From assembly GCA_022606425.2 (NCBI GenBank), contig JAHDVF020001023.1, positions 1 through 64,000 on the forward strand: a stretch of DNA of 64,000 nt. The letters are read 5' to 3'. The notes under the pieces were generated by a model. The model did not search any database, had not been told where the DNA came from, and worked only from the letters and a program-made list of their open reading frames with translations. The position numbers and the translations under genes were made by a program. This document shows positions 61,575 through 64,000 of the stretch, piece after piece. This DNA is from Lepidostoma basale (lineage: Eukaryota; Arthropoda; Insecta; Trichoptera; Lepidostomatidae). Position 1 is the stretch's first letter; every line of letters starts with the position of its first letter.

Positions 61575-63005
61575 AAATTTTTATTGTTTTTAAAAATACA
61601 AATATATAGACATTTTTGAAGTTATACTTCTTTTGGCACATTTAGTAGAGGGTAAAATTGCGACTGCGTGCAACCCTGTTACAGAAATACGACATGATGA
61701 AGTTCACCATCGATAAATAATGACCGGACATTTCACGCGTGTTAATTCACGAATTGCGAAAATATGTCATGAAACAAGACATGAATGAAGTTAGTCTTAA
61801 AAAGTGTAAAATATTACAGTAACAACGAACCTTTACATTTTAGTGGAAGTAATTTAAAACATTTTGCAAATTACTATTTGTAAAAGAAAGAAACTGTACC
61901 AAATAGATAAGTAATACAAATCACTTTTTTGTTTTTGTTTTGTTAAGCCAAAGAAGTATAAATTTTTACATGCCTACACACATTTATTTATTTATAATTT
62001 TACCGTACATATTAGCTTGCTGTAAAATCATTTAGATTTAAACTGCCACATACTTTTATTTTATAGCTTTGTTTTTTAAATAATATATATTTTACGTGAG
62101 TTAATGTAAAACATTATTGTATTATTCTGTGGAATTCCATATATCTAGATTTTTATTTATCAAAACATGTTTTTTTTCTATCTATGTGAGTTTATTCATC
62201 TCAAAAAGTTTAATAAAAGAATAAATTCATCACCAGGAGAATGATATTAATTCTGCTAATTGGTTCTTCCTAAAATAAAAGTATGCTGCTTTTGAAACAT
62301 GTTGATACATACACATAAATTGACATATGTTTTAAAAATGTGTTTTGATCCATAAAAAATCAGAATACTAGTAATATACTTACTCCATTTCTCATGGTAC
62401 GGTGATAGGTATGCAAGAACATAAAAATTACATTGCTACAATGAGTTAAGTAAAATGTAAATAAATGGGAAAAGCAATAATACATATGTATATGAAATCT
62501 GCAATTTCTCAAGTGTTAATTTTTTTACCAAAATGAATGCTTTTTAAAATAAAACGAGTTCTTAGCATATTAATTTATAAACAAAGTATCATAGAATGTC
62601 TCTCGTGTATCCATGACTACCCATAATTAACTGTCTTTTTTTTTTAAATCTGCGAAATAATTACTACAATCGGTGTTCGAGTATATCAAGAATGAACCCT
62701 TCACAACAAGTTATTGATCTATTTCAATATGGAATTAATCTGCCGATTATTTAAATTCTGTCCCAACAAAGCATTACCGTGGATCTCGTAGTATTTCCAT
62801 ACATTTGCTAACAATAGTTCCAATAAAATGGTAACGGTTTTACCTTATTACGTCTATGATTTGCTTTGCTGCTTTATTCATACACACCCACTAACGATTA
62901 TTAACGACAAAGAATATATCCAATTTTAAAAATGAAAATTGTATCACAGTTTTTTTTTATATAATTCATCAGACCTGCCAGTCTTATCATAAAATAACCA
63001 AGTCA
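61575..63005. other. Intron of the minus-strand gene
   Basis: AT-rich, with none of the repeat families that fill the Ldh introns. Confidence 0.6.
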
Positions 63006-63011
63006 TCTTAC

Positions 63012-63285
63012 CTAGTCGCTTGGAGTGCTGGCTCCTGATGGATTTTCTCCCAACGAAGCGGTCGTACAGGGACATCTTGTGCTGCAGAGGAGGGGGGTGA
63101 GTCCCATTTGGTGAGGAGACTACACCCACCTCGGGGTTGGCATATACCACAGAGTTATGGCGGTTCCTAGCAAAGAGTCCGCCTGAAGAGTACGCCGTGG
63201 AGGATGAACGCACGGAGCCCATCCGAGATATTTGGCGCTGGAACCAATTCTTTCTCCGCTCTACTAATGGTGTGTCGACACTTTC
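63012..63285 (-). CDS. Internal coding exon of the same unidentified gene
   Basis: Acceptor CACCTTTCAG, then ESVDTPLVERRKNWFQRQIS, RMGSVRSSSTAYSSGGLFAR, NRHNSVVYANPEVGVVSSPN, KMSLYDRFVGRKSIRSQHSK, ending RLG at GTAAGA. Its 274 bases (91 codons plus 1) fit the phase of the next exon exactly. Basic and Ser-rich; the RRKNWFQRQ stretch could follow a membrane segment encoded further upstream, but that is a guess. Confidence 0.8.
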
Positions 63286-63659
63286 CTGAAAGGTGAATAA
63301 TATATTTTTTATAAAGGTATACAGTTAGAGTTTAACAAAAATATAAAAATAAAGAGTTGTGTCCCTAAAATCAAATAACTCCAATTTTCAATAACCTACC
63401 ATTTCCCTGAAATGCTCGGCTTATTCATTATAGCCTGTCATACCTGCACCATGTTTAAATCAGCTAAGAACCAGGTTTTTATTATTTTATTTTTTTGATT
63501 TTGCAATGTTCACAAACATCAATATTCCTATAAACCATGACCAGCATGGCAACCAAGCTATAAAGGATAAAAACAATTGAGTTTAAATGAAAAGTGACAT
63601 AAACCATGCATTCTAGAGCATATAGGTTATTGTTCTACACTTGACTTAATAGAACATAC

Positions 63660-63725
63660 CTTGCGTGATGCCCATGAGCGATTTGAATTATTTTGGATGT
63701 ATTTAGGGTCAGTGAGATGGTGTTG
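63660..63725 (-). CDS. Short internal coding exon of the same unidentified gene
   Basis: GTATTTTTAG-type acceptor, 66 bases in phase 0: QHHLTDPKYIQNNSNRSWAS then RK, donor GTATGT. It joins in frame to ESVDTP in the next exon. Further 5' exons lie beyond the right edge of the window. Confidence 0.65.
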
Positions 63726-63867
63726 CTAAAAATACATATTAACACTGCTGAAAGAACGCCACTATGCAGATTTATATATGATAAATTGTTTCGAATTGTC
63801 TAGTTTTCATTTATTCCTCTCATTGTGGCCACTTTTAAGAGTCCAGCTTCCATACCATACAGCAGCA

Positions 63868-64000
63868 GACTTTGAAATGTGGATGTATAGGAGAATGCTC
63901 AAGATACCACGTACAGCAAGAGTGACAAATGAAAAAGTGCAAAGAGACATGAGAATAGATCATCTGTTTCTCACTTCAATAAATAGAAGACAGATAAAAA
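63868..64000 (+). mobile_element. LINE-B-like fragment at the right edge
   Basis: Plus-strand translation DFEMWMYRRMLKIPRTARVT, NEKVQRDMRIDHLFLTSINR, RQIK, cut by the window end. RTE-like polymerase C-terminal region. It is antisense to the surrounding minus-strand gene and would lie in one of its introns. Confidence 0.8.

Overview
The window looks like an AT-rich insect nuclear genome. It has short exons with GT-AG introns, a conserved 332-residue L-lactate dehydrogenase split into six coding exons, and a very dense load of insect-type repeats: a mariner-type transposase, tRNA-derived SINEs, and RTE/CR1-like LINE 3' ends. I cannot name the species or the order from the sequence.

Layout. From 1 to about 39.6 kb there is no intact gene. 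This stretch is a mosaic of decayed transposons. LINE-A is the main family: about 25 5'-truncated copies in both orientations, ending in GTTA repeats. There are three or four other LINE families (B to E), a tRNA-derived SINE (SINE-A), a second SINE-like family whose 3' end is the LINE-A tail (SINE-B), MITEs, a truncated mariner, a hAT-like remnant, and at least six families of palindromic elements. Four repeat-free, CpG-richer islands (31.1, 31.8, 36.9 and 37.4 kb) lie upstream of the dehydrogenase gene. They hold E-box/HRE-CRE motifs and an ERR-type half-site, so they are candidates for its promoter, 5' exon or enhancers.

From 39,681 to 57,884 (+) is the L-lactate dehydrogenase gene. All splice phases join to one complete 332-residue protein. 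Its introns (2.6, 8.8, 1.4, 4.1 and 0.27 kb) are filled with the same repeats; even the 267-bp last intron is mostly a LINE fragment. From 57.9 to 63.8 kb repeats are nearly absent. On the minus strand, convergent with the dehydrogenase gene, are the last three coding exons of a gene I do not recognise. They encode a Ser/Pro/Thr-rich, probably cytoplasmic C-terminal tail, and the gene continues beyond the right edge. The window ends in another LINE fragment.

The most interesting non-gene signal is a recurring RNA motif in the palindromic elements: YUGANRA, one nucleotide (usually U), a 4-5 bp stem, GAAAC, a 2-6 nt linker, then GUC. This is the order of a minimal type I hammerhead ribozyme. 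At least nine separate loci carry it, and several keep an exact CUGANGA box and cleavage triplet. It fits the minimal hammerheads known from the flanking repeats of Penelope-like retroelements, here arranged as inverted pairs so that each strand of a palindrome carries one copy.
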